In this document: piece after piece, positions 5,499 through 12,367 of the stretch | How positions within the stretch are numbered: the stretch's first letter is position 1 | Layout of the letters: every line of letters starts with the position of its first letter | Notes under the pieces: generated by a model | Database searches by the model: none | What the model saw: only the letters and a program-made list of their open reading frames with translations | What the model was told of the DNA's origin: nothing | Translations under genes and position numbers: made by a program | Assembly: GCA_002331465.1 (NCBI GenBank) | Contig: DCYM01000021.1 | Location: forward strand, 1-15,610 | DNA: 15,610 nt | Reading direction: 5' to 3' | Source: Candidatus Neomicrothrix sp. UBA2110 | Lineage (GTDB): Bacteria > Actinomycetota > Acidimicrobiia > Acidimicrobiales > Poriferisodalaceae

Positions 5499-6998
5499 CT
5501 AGTCGGTGGGTGCGTCCTCTGGGTTTAACGCTTCTAGCTCCTGTCGAGTGCCTTCGTGAAAGTGTCGCCACACCAAAACTGCCGCGAGTATCGGACCTGC
5601 CCAGAGAACAAACATGACTGGTCCAAAAGAACCCCAACGAACTCGCATCCAACCGGCGGCCAGAATGCCAATTGATCCGCCGACCACGCCGATCGCTCCC
5701 ACAATTGTCGCAGCCCGCGCTCGGACAGCTGTAGGAAACATCTCAGCTCTATAAACACCCATCGCTGGGAGTAGGCCGCTGGCCAAGGTGATTGCAGTTA
5801 ACGCGACGGGCCAAAGAAAAACGCCAGAAGAATTAAAGAAAATAGTTGTTAACCCAAGCCCGGCTATTGCTGCTACCACCACCACAATTCTTCGCCCTCG
5901 TAAATCTGCAACCCGACCTGCCACATATAGACCAATACCTCCTGGTGTGGCAGTAATAACCACGAAGAGGCTGACCTTGAGAGCGGTGAAATCATGCTCG
6001 TCGCGTAAGTACTCGTTTCGGAACCAGTCAATGGGTGAGAGAAACAGACCGAGAAGAAAATATGCTCCACCTAGTAAAGCGATTCGGGGCCAATAGTTTC
6101 GTAGTTTTGCTCCGGGAACATGACCTCGAAATCGCCGGCTCTCGGGTAGTTGTCGAATCGCTCCAGTAGCGACTGGAATCATAAGCAGCGGGATTAGGAA
6201 GATCAGGCGCCACGACCACTCAGCTACACCAGCGATCGGCTGTGCCCAGACAACGAAACCTGCCCCCAGAGCGGCTGACATGCCCAGGAGTGACAGCCCC
6301 CAGGCTCGACTCCCAGCAGGTAGTTCTTCCAATGCAAAAACCATGACAATCGCTGCGAGAGTGGCGTTAGAGGTTCTCACCACCACCAAACAAATGGCGA
6401 ATATGCCCAGCGATGGGGCTAACGCCGCCGCGCACGAGGACGCGATTCCAAATCCCATGGCCCATGCGAGTACTCGACGGCGTCCATGACGATCCGCAAT
6501 TACGGCGCAAGCTATGGCGAACAGTGTTCCGATCCGTATCAGAGCGCCAAGCACGCCCTGGCTTAACTGATCGACATTGAATTCGTCCGCAGCGTAGGTA
6601 TGAGTTTCAGCTGGCGCGTTGGAGAGAAACCCTGAGAGCACGGCAATCGCGCACAGAGTGGCGAAAATAGTCGCAGCTCTTTTCCCAAGTCGATCGGGCG
6701 CAGCCCAGAACGGTTGAGTTCCGTCGTAGCGGCGGTTGCGTAGAGCATGACGCACTGGCCATCGGAAAAGGGCTCCAAACCAGGGGACAGACAGGTGGTA
6801 GTTGAATTCCTCGGTAACGGTGTGCTTGTTTGAGTCCGACCTAACTTGGAGGGAACGTTCGTAATAGTCGAAAGGACCATCAACCAAAGAAAATCGGTCG
6901 TCGCCCAGTGCTTTTTCTTCAACAAGGTCGGTCCTTGGGGCACGGACGCGGCGAAGCTCTTGGTCATCTAGATAGTGGATGATTTTTAAATGAGCCAC
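5499..6998 (-). CDS. MFS transporter with soluble N-terminal extension
   Basis: A 499-residue inner-membrane protein. About 105 hydrophilic residues precede 12 predicted membrane helices (first at ~108-126). The MFS loop signature appears in both halves: DRHGRRRVL (~169-177) between helices 2 and 3, and GRVADLRGRR between helices 8 and 9. PESRRFR after helix 6 and AEMFPTAVRARA near helix 10 resemble the sugar-porter/metabolite-proton-symporter branch. The substrate is unknown. The extension (GPFDYYERSLQV, then YHLSVPWFGALFRWPVRHAL) faintly resembles the end of an SRPBCC lipid-binding fold; I recall similar extensions in other actinobacterial MFS proteins. I chose GTG 6998, with GAAGGA about 12 nt upstream. 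The open frame continues to 7157, but that part is antisense to murA and has no family similarity. It is divergent from murA (44-bp gap). Confidence 0.82.
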   Translation of the reverse strand: MAHLKIIHYLDDQELRRVRAPRTDLVEEKALGDDRFSLVDGPFDYYERSLQVRSDSNKHTVTEEFNYHLSVPWFGALFRWPVRHALRNRRYDGTQPFWAAPDRLGKRAATIFATLCAIAVLSGFLSNAPAETHTYAADEFNVDQLSQGVLGALIRIGTLFAIACAVIADRHGRRRVLAWAMGFGIASSCAAALAPSLGIFAICLVVVRTSNATLAAIVMVFALEELPAGSRAWGLSLLGMSAALGAGFVVWAQPIAGVAEWSWRLIFLIPLLMIPVATGAIRQLPESRRFRGHVPGAKLRNYWPRIALLGGAYFLLGLFLSPIDWFRNEYLRDEHDFTALKVSLFVVITATPGGIGLYVAGRVADLRGRRIVVVVAAIAGLGLTTIFFNSSGVFLWPVALTAITLASGLLPAMGVYRAEMFPTAVRARAATIVGAIGVVGGSIGILAAGWMRVRWGSFGPVMFVLWAGPILAAVLVWRHFHEGTRQELEALNPEDAPTD

Positions 6999-7028
6999 GA
7001 GAGTGATGTGTCCTTCGCCACTTCGGTG

Positions 7029-7036
7029 AACATACT
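7029..7036. promoter_or_regulatory. Possible shared bidirectional promoter, MFS / murA
   Basis: On the plus strand CATACT (7031-7036) ends 6 nt before the murA GTG, which would make murA leaderless. On the minus strand the overlapping TATGTT (7034-7029) would give a short leader that still contains the MFS ribosome site (AAGGA, 7015-7011). The two -10 candidates share four bases. No -35 is evident. CATACT departs from TANNNT at its first base. Confidence 0.35.
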
Positions 7037-7042
7037 GGAGGG

Positions 7043-8290
7043 GTGGAGAGATTCCTTGTGCAGGGAAGTGGACCTTTGAATGGGGTCGTTCCCATCGGCG
7101 GAGCGAAGAATAGTGCGCTGAAATTGATGGCAGCTTCGTTGTTGGCAGAGGGATCAACTTCCCTCCTCAATGTCCCCGATATCGCTGACGTAGCCATCAT
7201 GGGTGAGTTGTTGGAAGCGATGGGTGTTCAGGTTGAACGAGTTGGCGATCGCATCGATATTGATGTGCCGGCGGAACTAGACCCCGTGGCGCCATACAGC
7301 TTGGTTGAGCGGATGCGGGCCTCAATTGTGGTTCTTGGACCTCTGTTAGCGCGACTTGGGCGTGCCAGGGTGGCCATGCCAGGCGGCGACGACTTCGGTT
7401 CACGACCAATCGATATGCATCTTCAGGGCCTAGAGCAGTTAGGTGCGACCTTCTCTCACGAACATGGTGATATCACTGGCAAAGCCGATCGACTCGTCGG
7501 TGCTGAAGTGCTACTTGAATTCCCCTCGGTGGGCGCGACTGAGAACTTAATGATGGCGGCGGTTCTAGCCAGAGGAACAACAATTATTGAAAATGCGGCA
7601 CGTGAGCCTGAGATCACAGATTTAGCAAACTTTCTTTCCCAAATGGGCGCGACGATCGATGGGTTGGGTACGTCTCGTCTCACAGTCGAAGGTGTTGAAG
7701 TCTTGCGGCCGACTACGTACACGGTGATCCCAGATCGCGTAGAGGCCGCCACTTTTTTGTCAGCAGTGGCGGTATGTGGGGGTGAGCTATTACTCAAAGG
7801 CGCTCGTTCGGACCACATGGAAATGTTGATTCGCAAACTCGAAGAGATGGGAATGAGTTTGGCGGCTGAGCCATCGGGACTGCGGGTTGAAGTCAGGAAC
7901 CGGCTTAGAGCGGTTGATATTTCGACTCTCCCTTACCCGGGTTTGGCGACCGATTATAAGCCGTTTTTAGTGACGGCTCTATGTGTAGCTGAAGGTGCTG
8001 GAATGGTGACTGAAAACATTTTCGCCGGCCGATTTCGGTATATAGATGAGTTAGTGCGGATGGGCGCCGAGATTCGGGCTGAGGGCCGACATGCTGTGGT
8101 ACGCGGTGTTGAGCGGCTTTCTGGGGCACCTGTGCGAGCTCATGACATCAGGGCCGGAGCTGCTTTAGTGGTCGCTGGGCTGGTGGCGGAAGGAGAAACT
8201 GTCATTTCGGATGCGCATCACGTCGATCGGGGATATGAAGATTTGGCCGGTAAACTCGCGTCGGTCGGTGCGCTAGTCACGAGGACCTGA
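7043..8290 (+). CDS. murA: UDP-N-acetylglucosamine 1-carboxyvinyltransferase
   Basis: A 415-residue EPSP-synthase-fold enzyme that transfers enolpyruvate from PEP to UDP-GlcNAc, the first committed step of peptidoglycan synthesis, in the cytosol. The N-terminus MERFLVQGSG with GGAKNSALK (19-27, Lys22) is typical, as are VERMRASIVVLGPLLAR (88-104) and RPIDMHLQGLEQLGA. The loop residue that is Cys115 in E. coli, the target of fosfomycin, is Asp116 here (PGGDDFG). Mycobacterial and some other MurA enzymes have the same change, stay active and resist fosfomycin. GTG 7043 is the only in-frame start after the upstream stop at 7004. The GGAGGG before it touches the start codon, too close to serve as a ribosome site, so a leaderless message is likely. 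meaB follows after 4 bp. In many actinobacteria murA lies a few genes after the atp operon, as it does here. Confidence 0.96.
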   Translation: MERFLVQGSGPLNGVVPIGGAKNSALKLMAASLLAEGSTSLLNVPDIADVAIMGELLEAMGVQVERVGDRIDIDVPAELDPVAPYSLVERMRASIVVLGPLLARLGRARVAMPGGDDFGSRPIDMHLQGLEQLGATFSHEHGDITGKADRLVGAEVLLEFPSVGATENLMMAAVLARGTTIIENAAREPEITDLANFLSQMGATIDGLGTSRLTVEGVEVLRPTTYTVIPDRVEAATFLSAVAVCGGELLLKGARSDHMEMLIRKLEEMGMSLAAEPSGLRVEVRNRLRAVDISTLPYPGLATDYKPFLVTALCVAEGAGMVTENIFAGRFRYIDELVRMGAEIRAEGRHAVVRGVERLSGAPVRAHDIRAGAALVVAGLVAEGETVISDAHHVDRGYEDLAGKLASVGALVTRT

Positions 8291-8294
8291 CCCA

Positions 8295-9278
8295 TTGTCC
8301 GCGATCCGACCATCCCCGATGAACCGGCTGAGCACAGACCCCGTCGCCTTATTCGAGGCAGCACGCGATGGGCATCGCCTCGCTCTTGCCAGACTGATGT
8401 CGATCATTGAGCGCGGAAGCCAAGAAGCACGGACACTTGGGGCCCACACGTTCGCACGGACCGGCCGCGCTCACACGGTCGGAATGACGGGGGCTCCAGG
8501 TTCAGGGAAATCCACGTTGACTGCGGCGCTCACGACCATTGCTCGGGCCATAGACGAGCGGATGGCGATCTTAGCTGTTGACCCTTCGTCACCATTTACC
8601 GGAGGCGCAATCCTGGGTGATCGAGTGCGGATGCAAGATCACGTAACTGACGAGGGTGTTTATATCCGTTCTATGGCCACTCGAGGTCACTTGGGAGGGT
8701 TAAGCCTCGCTACTCCCCAAGCAGTCCGAGTTCTTGATGCGCTTGGCTGGCCTTGGGTGCTTATCGAAACCGTCGGCGTTGGCCAGATAGAAGTAGACAT
8801 AGCGGAAGCTGCTGACACGACTGTGGTTGTTGTGAATCCTGGATGGGGTGACGCTGTTCAGGCGAATAAAGCTGGCCTAATGGAAATCGCCGATATTTTT
8901 GTGATTAACAAATCCGATCGCAGAGGCGTAGACGACACCCGTCGTGACATTCAACAGATGCTAGAGCTCTCCTCGTTGGGTGATTGGGAACCTCCCATTG
9001 TCATGACGGTGGGGACCGAGGGTGATGGCGCTCAAGAGCTATGGACCACAATTGGAGAACATCGTTCCTACCTTGAGCAGAGTGGCGAGCTTTCATCGCG
9101 CCGGCGTAACCGAATCAAGGCTGAGGTGTCAAAAATTCTGAACTGGAGCCTTGAAGCCCGCGTGCAAAGAGTTTTGGACAGTCCGAAAAGTGCAGAGCTG
9201 CACGAAAAACTGGAGAGCGGGGAGATTGATCCCTATGTAGTAGCGGAGCGTCTTCTCGAAATCGATGAGAGTGACTGA
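8295..9278 (+). CDS. meaB: MeaB-type G-protein chaperone of methylmalonyl-CoA mutase
   Basis: A 327-residue SIMIBI GTPase (MeaB/ArgK family). MeaB guards adenosylcobalamin mutases: it gates delivery of the B12 cofactor to methylmalonyl-CoA mutase and helps expel damaged cofactor. The P-loop GAPGSGKST is at 67-75. DPSSPFTGGAILGDRVRM (96-113) and YIRSMATRGHLGG (123-135) are family hallmarks. The switch ETVGVGQ is at 158-164 and the base-recognition NKSD at 205-208. The C-terminal helices form the dimerisation arm. NPGWGD (181-186) differs slightly from the usual PGMGD. TTG 8295 is preceded by GAGGA 9 nt away and lies 4 nt after murA; ATG 8319 is an alternative without a ribosome site. No mutase gene is in the window, so propionate/odd-chain acyl-CoA metabolism is inferred from the family alone. 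Confidence 0.93.
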   Translation: MSAIRPSPMNRLSTDPVALFEAARDGHRLALARLMSIIERGSQEARTLGAHTFARTGRAHTVGMTGAPGSGKSTLTAALTTIARAIDERMAILAVDPSSPFTGGAILGDRVRMQDHVTDEGVYIRSMATRGHLGGLSLATPQAVRVLDALGWPWVLIETVGVGQIEVDIAEAADTTVVVVNPGWGDAVQANKAGLMEIADIFVINKSDRRGVDDTRRDIQQMLELSSLGDWEPPIVMTVGTEGDGAQELWTTIGEHRSYLEQSGELSSRRRNRIKAEVSKILNWSLEARVQRVLDSPKSAELHEKLESGEIDPYVVAERLLEIDESD

Positions 9279-9288
9279 GCGCTAGTCA
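9272..9288. terminator. Inverted repeat at the convergent meaB / fusion-gene stops
   Basis: TGACT (9272-9276) pairs with AGTCA (9284-9288), extendable by one G-U pair, with a loop of about five bases. It spans both stop codons, which are 3 bp apart. The site parallels the palindrome at 4045-4058. No U-tract follows, so terminator function is uncertain. Confidence 0.25.
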
Positions 9289-10409
9289 AGTTCATCGCGA
9301 GCCAGTGCAAACACTGCTTCTCTCTCGTGCGATGACAGATCGGCATTCAAGAGTCGAAGTTCAGCGGCCTCACGCACGCGGGGTAGCACTTCGCTTGCTC
9401 CGAACTCCTTCAAGAAAATGTTAGAAAATCGTTTTCTTAACGTTCCAATCAATAAGCGGACAAACCGCCCATCGCGCGACGTCCCGGTCCGAAGAATCAC
9501 GTAAGTGACAGCAGCATCGAACGCTGAAGAGCCGCGGGCCGATCGGCTCCAGTTCAAGACCACTGGACCGCGCGAACTCATTTTGATATTCCCGGGGTGA
9601 AGATCAAGATGCACCACGGACTCCCCTTCGCTTACTCGTTCCCAGTGGGAAGGAGCAGCAACCGTTCCCAGTGCGCGATGCAGCCTCGCCAGGTTCTTTG
9701 CGTGTCTGCGCAGAGTCCAAGGCCTCGACGTGAGATCCTCGAGCATCGTGGGTCCATCTAGGCGTTCCATAACGATTGACGAAGGGTCCAGTTGTTGCAC
9801 GAACATAGGAGCTGGAAAGCCAGTGGAGTTGACAGCGACGAGCGCTTCAGCCTCTCGTGACAGGTTCAACCCTTGAGTGCTGGTTCGAACTACGTGCTCG
9901 GGTCCGTAATGTCGAAGTTCCCATTCCGAACCGATACTTATTAAACCACCGGGCTCCAGACCGAGCCCAGCTTCTTGACGCTCAATAATTCGCCTTCGGA
10001 GTCCCCTCAAATTTCGTTTCCAAATACCGGTCAAAATGGGCTTGGCTACCCGCTCCCCTAATTTGCCGCCAAAGTGCCATGGCAATTGGATTGCTTCATC
10101 CCAGCAGAATCGAGTGCCTCCCGTGTTGGGGACAAGAGTAAATTGACCGAAACCGGTAACGATTCCCGAGTGTTGGACGCCCATCACATGACCGGGCTCC
10201 CACTCAAGAATTTTCATACGATCGCGGAGTCGAAATGGGCCCACAGAGGTAAGGCAATCAAATGTGAGTCCCGGGCCTTCCAAAATTTTTGATGTGACTT
10301 CTACGCGTACTGCGTCAATCATCCATTCGCTGTGTTTGGTGACATCGGCTAGGTAGTTCCAGACCTCATTCGGAGTTGCCGGAAGATCGATTACGACTCG
10401 AATTTCCAT
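9282..10409 (-). CDS. SRPBCC domain fused to APH-like phosphotransferase domain
   Basis: A 375-residue two-domain protein. Residues 1-145 are an SRPBCC/START-like fold (IDLPATPNEVWNYLADVTKHSEWM, given in parts: IDLPATPNEV and WNYLADVTKHSEW), a cavity that binds hydrophobic ligands. Residues ~155-375 resemble aminoglycoside-phosphotransferase-type kinases: an N-lobe with HVVRTS and REAEAL, VMERLDGPTML (213-223), and the catalytic loop HLDLHPGN (267-274) with base Asp269. The metal-binding Asp of the usual V-I-D-W is Asn286 (VLNW), so activity may be weak or absent. The target is unknown. ATG 10409 is preceded by a GGGGGG run 11 nt away. It lies 27 bp downstream of the methyltransferase on the same strand, so the two are probably one operon. 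No stop or frame break separates the domains, so the fusion is real in this sequence. Confidence 0.75.
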   Translation of the reverse strand: MEIRVVIDLPATPNEVWNYLADVTKHSEWMIDAVRVEVTSKILEGPGLTFDCLTSVGPFRLRDRMKILEWEPGHVMGVQHSGIVTGFGQFTLVPNTGGTRFCWDEAIQLPWHFGGKLGERVAKPILTGIWKRNLRGLRRRIIERQEAGLGLEPGGLISIGSEWELRHYGPEHVVRTSTQGLNLSREAEALVAVNSTGFPAPMFVQQLDPSSIVMERLDGPTMLEDLTSRPWTLRRHAKNLARLHRALGTVAAPSHWERVSEGESVVHLDLHPGNIKMSSRGPVVLNWSRSARGSSAFDAAVTYVILRTGTSRDGRFVRLLIGTLRKRFSNIFLKEFGASEVLPRVREAAELRLLNADLSSHEREAVFALARDELD

Positions 10410-10436
10410 CTATGCCTGTCCCCCCTATCGGTAAAG

Positions 10437-11189
10437 TCACGCGCGAATCGGAGCGTAGACCGATACATGGCGGTCACTGTTATTCGTGAACGGGGTTCGG
10501 TGCCAATCTTCCCAACGTTCCAGCAATCTGAGGCCATGACGTCCTGCGGAATTGTCAAGCTCGCTTGGCGTCCGAACACGGATGCGCCAAGGACGAAGTG
10601 TGATTCCCTCCTCGTTGATTTCCACACTCTGGCCTCGAATCAGTCTTGATGTCTGTTCTCGAATAGTTATGTTCATCACGGTTGTATTGGCGGTGTGTCG
10701 GCACTCGATTCCTCTGGTCGGAAGATCAGGCGAGTTAGATGGCACAAAAGCTTCAAGTATGAATCGCCCGTTGGGCTCGAGTCGCTGTCCGACCAGTTTG
10801 AGGCAGCTTTCCTGAGCATTCGACCCCACCAGATTAAAAAAGGTGTTGTAAGCACAGAAAATCACTTGGAACGGACCTGTTGGGAGCCAGTGCGCCATAT
10901 CCGCAAGATGAGTTTTGATCAAACGGGAGCGGTCTCTTCTGGCTAGACGATCCAACATGGCAAAGGAAGAGTCAACACCGGATACTGGAGCGCCTGTCGA
11001 CGCAATCGGTAGAGCAAGGCGGCCGGTTCCGACGCCTAGCTCGAGGATCTTTTTTCCTTGAGCAAGACTCATGATGAACTCGACTGTGCCGTCGATGTCG
11101 GTCACATCTTGATACCAGTCATCATAGATATCAGCGAACCCATCCCCATAAGTTGAACTTTGATAGTTCGGTGTATTGGATAGCGCCAC
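10437..11189 (-). CDS. Class I SAM-dependent methyltransferase
   Basis: A 250-residue cytosolic Rossmann-fold methyltransferase. Residues 19-29 (ADIYDDWYQDV) are the aromatic N-terminal helix common in this group. Motif I is ILELGVGTGR (48-57), the ribose-binding acid is Asp73 in GVDSSFAML, and FQVIFCAYNTFFNL is the motif IV region. The C-terminal half is beta-rich and ends RHVSVYAP. The closest style is the Methyltransf_25/11 group, whose members act on small molecules as well as on other targets; I cannot name the substrate. The start GTG 11189 has a strong AGAGG 7 nt upstream. It is divergent from the cysteine desulfurase gene (35-bp gap) and leads the two-gene unit with the SRPBCC-phosphotransferase protein, which suggests a shared small-molecule modification role. 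Confidence 0.85.
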   Translation of the reverse strand: MALSNTPNYQSSTYGDGFADIYDDWYQDVTDIDGTVEFIMSLAQGKKILELGVGTGRLALPIASTGAPVSGVDSSFAMLDRLARRDRSRLIKTHLADMAHWLPTGPFQVIFCAYNTFFNLVGSNAQESCLKLVGQRLEPNGRFILEAFVPSNSPDLPTRGIECRHTANTTVMNITIREQTSRLIRGQSVEINEEGITLRPWRIRVRTPSELDNSAGRHGLRLLERWEDWHRTPFTNNSDRHVSVYAPIRA

Positions 11190-11211
11190 GCTGCCACCTC
11201 TATTTGGGGCC

Positions 11212-11218
11212 TAGCCTA
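11212..11218. promoter_or_regulatory. Overlapping -10 elements, bidirectional promoter of methyltransferase / cysteine desulfurase
   Basis: The plus strand reads TAGCCT (11212-11217), ending 7 nt before the desulfurase ATG, which has no ribosome site: a leaderless arrangement. The minus strand reads TAGGCT (11218-11213), placed so that transcription would begin about 17 nt before the methyltransferase GTG and include its ribosome site (AGAGG, 11201-11197). The two hexamers overlap almost completely because the site is nearly symmetric. Confidence 0.4.
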
Positions 11219-11224
11219 AGTGGG

Positions 11225-12367
11225 ATGGAGAGCACGAACTTAGACCAGCTGGCATATCTGGACTGCGCTGCTTCTACCCCTGTGAGGCCGGTTGTCCTTG
11301 ACTCCATGATGCCTTACCTAACCAACCAATTTGGTAATCCATCAGGTGCTCATCGTTTGGCTCGCTCTTCGAGACGGGCGATTGACGATGCCAGAGAGGT
11401 GTGCGCCGACTTGCTTGGTTTCGACCCTCACGGAATTGTGTTTACCAGCGGCGGAACGGAATCCGACAACCTCGCAATTCATGGTGTCTGTGGTTCTTCG
11501 GGCATAGCTGCGTGCCCCGCCACCGAACATCACGCAGTTCTATATCCAGTGGAGTCGCATAGAGGGCGGATTATCAAAGTCACTCCCGAGGGTGATGTGG
11601 ACCTTGAACATCTTGAAGCGGTCCTTGACGACGAAGTGTCGCTTCTGTCGGTGATGCTGGTCAACAACGAGTCCGGGCGGATGATTGATCTCGAACCCAT
11701 CGCGGAGGTTCGTGATCGGCAAGCGCCGCGAGCGCTTCTCCACACGGATGCTGTTCAAGCGGTCAATTGGATGGACATAGCTAAAGCCGCGGCGAGAGCA
11801 GACCTCATGTCGCTCAGCGGACACAAGTTTGGTGCCCCTAAAGGAGTCGGGGTGCTCGCGACTCGTCCCCACGTTGAGTTGAACGCGCAGTTGCTAGGTG
11901 GAGGACAGGAAGCGGAACGTCGAAGCGGAACCCACAACACCGCAGGAATCGTGGCTCTAGGATGCGCTTTGCAGGCCCTCGACGAATCTCGAATCGATGA
12001 AATTCACCGACTTGGATTGCTATGTAACCGTCTTGCCGAAGGCTTAGTTGCAGCGATACCTGGTTGTCATACGACCATTCCAAAGTCGAGAAGAGCTGCT
12101 GGTCTCCTTCAACTTCTTATTGAGGACGTTGAAAGCGAAGCCTTGCTCGTCCTGCTGGAGCGCTTTGATTTGATGGCCTCTGCGGCGGCGTCCTGCGCAT
12201 CCGGTGCTATGGACCCGTCACACGTACTCGCTGCCATGGGCGTTCACCGAACGGCTGCTGCTGGCTCACTACGGTTGTCGCTTGGTTGGTGCAGCCAAGA
12301 GTGGGAAATTGATCATGCGCTCGAAGTCGTGCCGCGGTGTGTTGAACAAGTGCGAGGTTCGACATGA
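11225..12367 (+). CDS. iscS: Cysteine desulfurase (IscS/NifS family)
   Basis: A 380-residue PLP enzyme that takes sulfur from cysteine, forming a persulfide on its own Cys and leaving alanine. YLDCAASTPVRP (11-22) is the standard N-terminus. TSGGTESDN (74-82) and EHHAV (101-105) hold the cofactor pocket. Lys201 in LSGHKFGAPKGVG forms the PLP aldimine, and Cys324 in SCASGAMDPSHVL is the persulfide residue. I chose ATG 11225 rather than a longer frame from 11153, because the protein then starts just before the conserved strand and TAGCCT lies 7 nt upstream. Its last four bases overlap the mnmA start (ATGA), so the two are translationally coupled. The partner implies a dedicated sulfur donor for tRNA thiolation, although it may also serve Fe-S assembly. 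Confidence 0.94.
   Translation: MESTNLDQLAYLDCAASTPVRPVVLDSMMPYLTNQFGNPSGAHRLARSSRRAIDDAREVCADLLGFDPHGIVFTSGGTESDNLAIHGVCGSSGIAACPATEHHAVLYPVESHRGRIIKVTPEGDVDLEHLEAVLDDEVSLLSVMLVNNESGRMIDLEPIAEVRDRQAPRALLHTDAVQAVNWMDIAKAAARADLMSLSGHKFGAPKGVGVLATRPHVELNAQLLGGGQEAERRSGTHNTAGIVALGCALQALDESRIDEIHRLGLLCNRLAEGLVAAIPGCHTTIPKSRRAAGLLQLLIEDVESEALLVLLERFDLMASAAASCASGAMDPSHVLAAMGVHRTAAAGSLRLSLGWCSQEWEIDHALEVVPRCVEQVRGST

Noticed and set aside
6999..7157. Upstream part of the MFS reading frame
   Set aside because: It overlaps the murA 5' end in antisense and has no transporter features; GTG 6998 has GAAGGA upstream.
9417..9446. AGAAAA / TTTTCT inverted repeat within the fusion gene
   Set aside because: Short AT arms with imperfect extension inside coding sequence; it does not stand out enough from chance.
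9600..10409. Aminoglycoside resistance gene
   Set aside because: The phosphotransferase-like domain belongs to a broad superfamily, is fused to an SRPBCC domain and lacks the usual metal Asp; nothing points to antibiotic modification.
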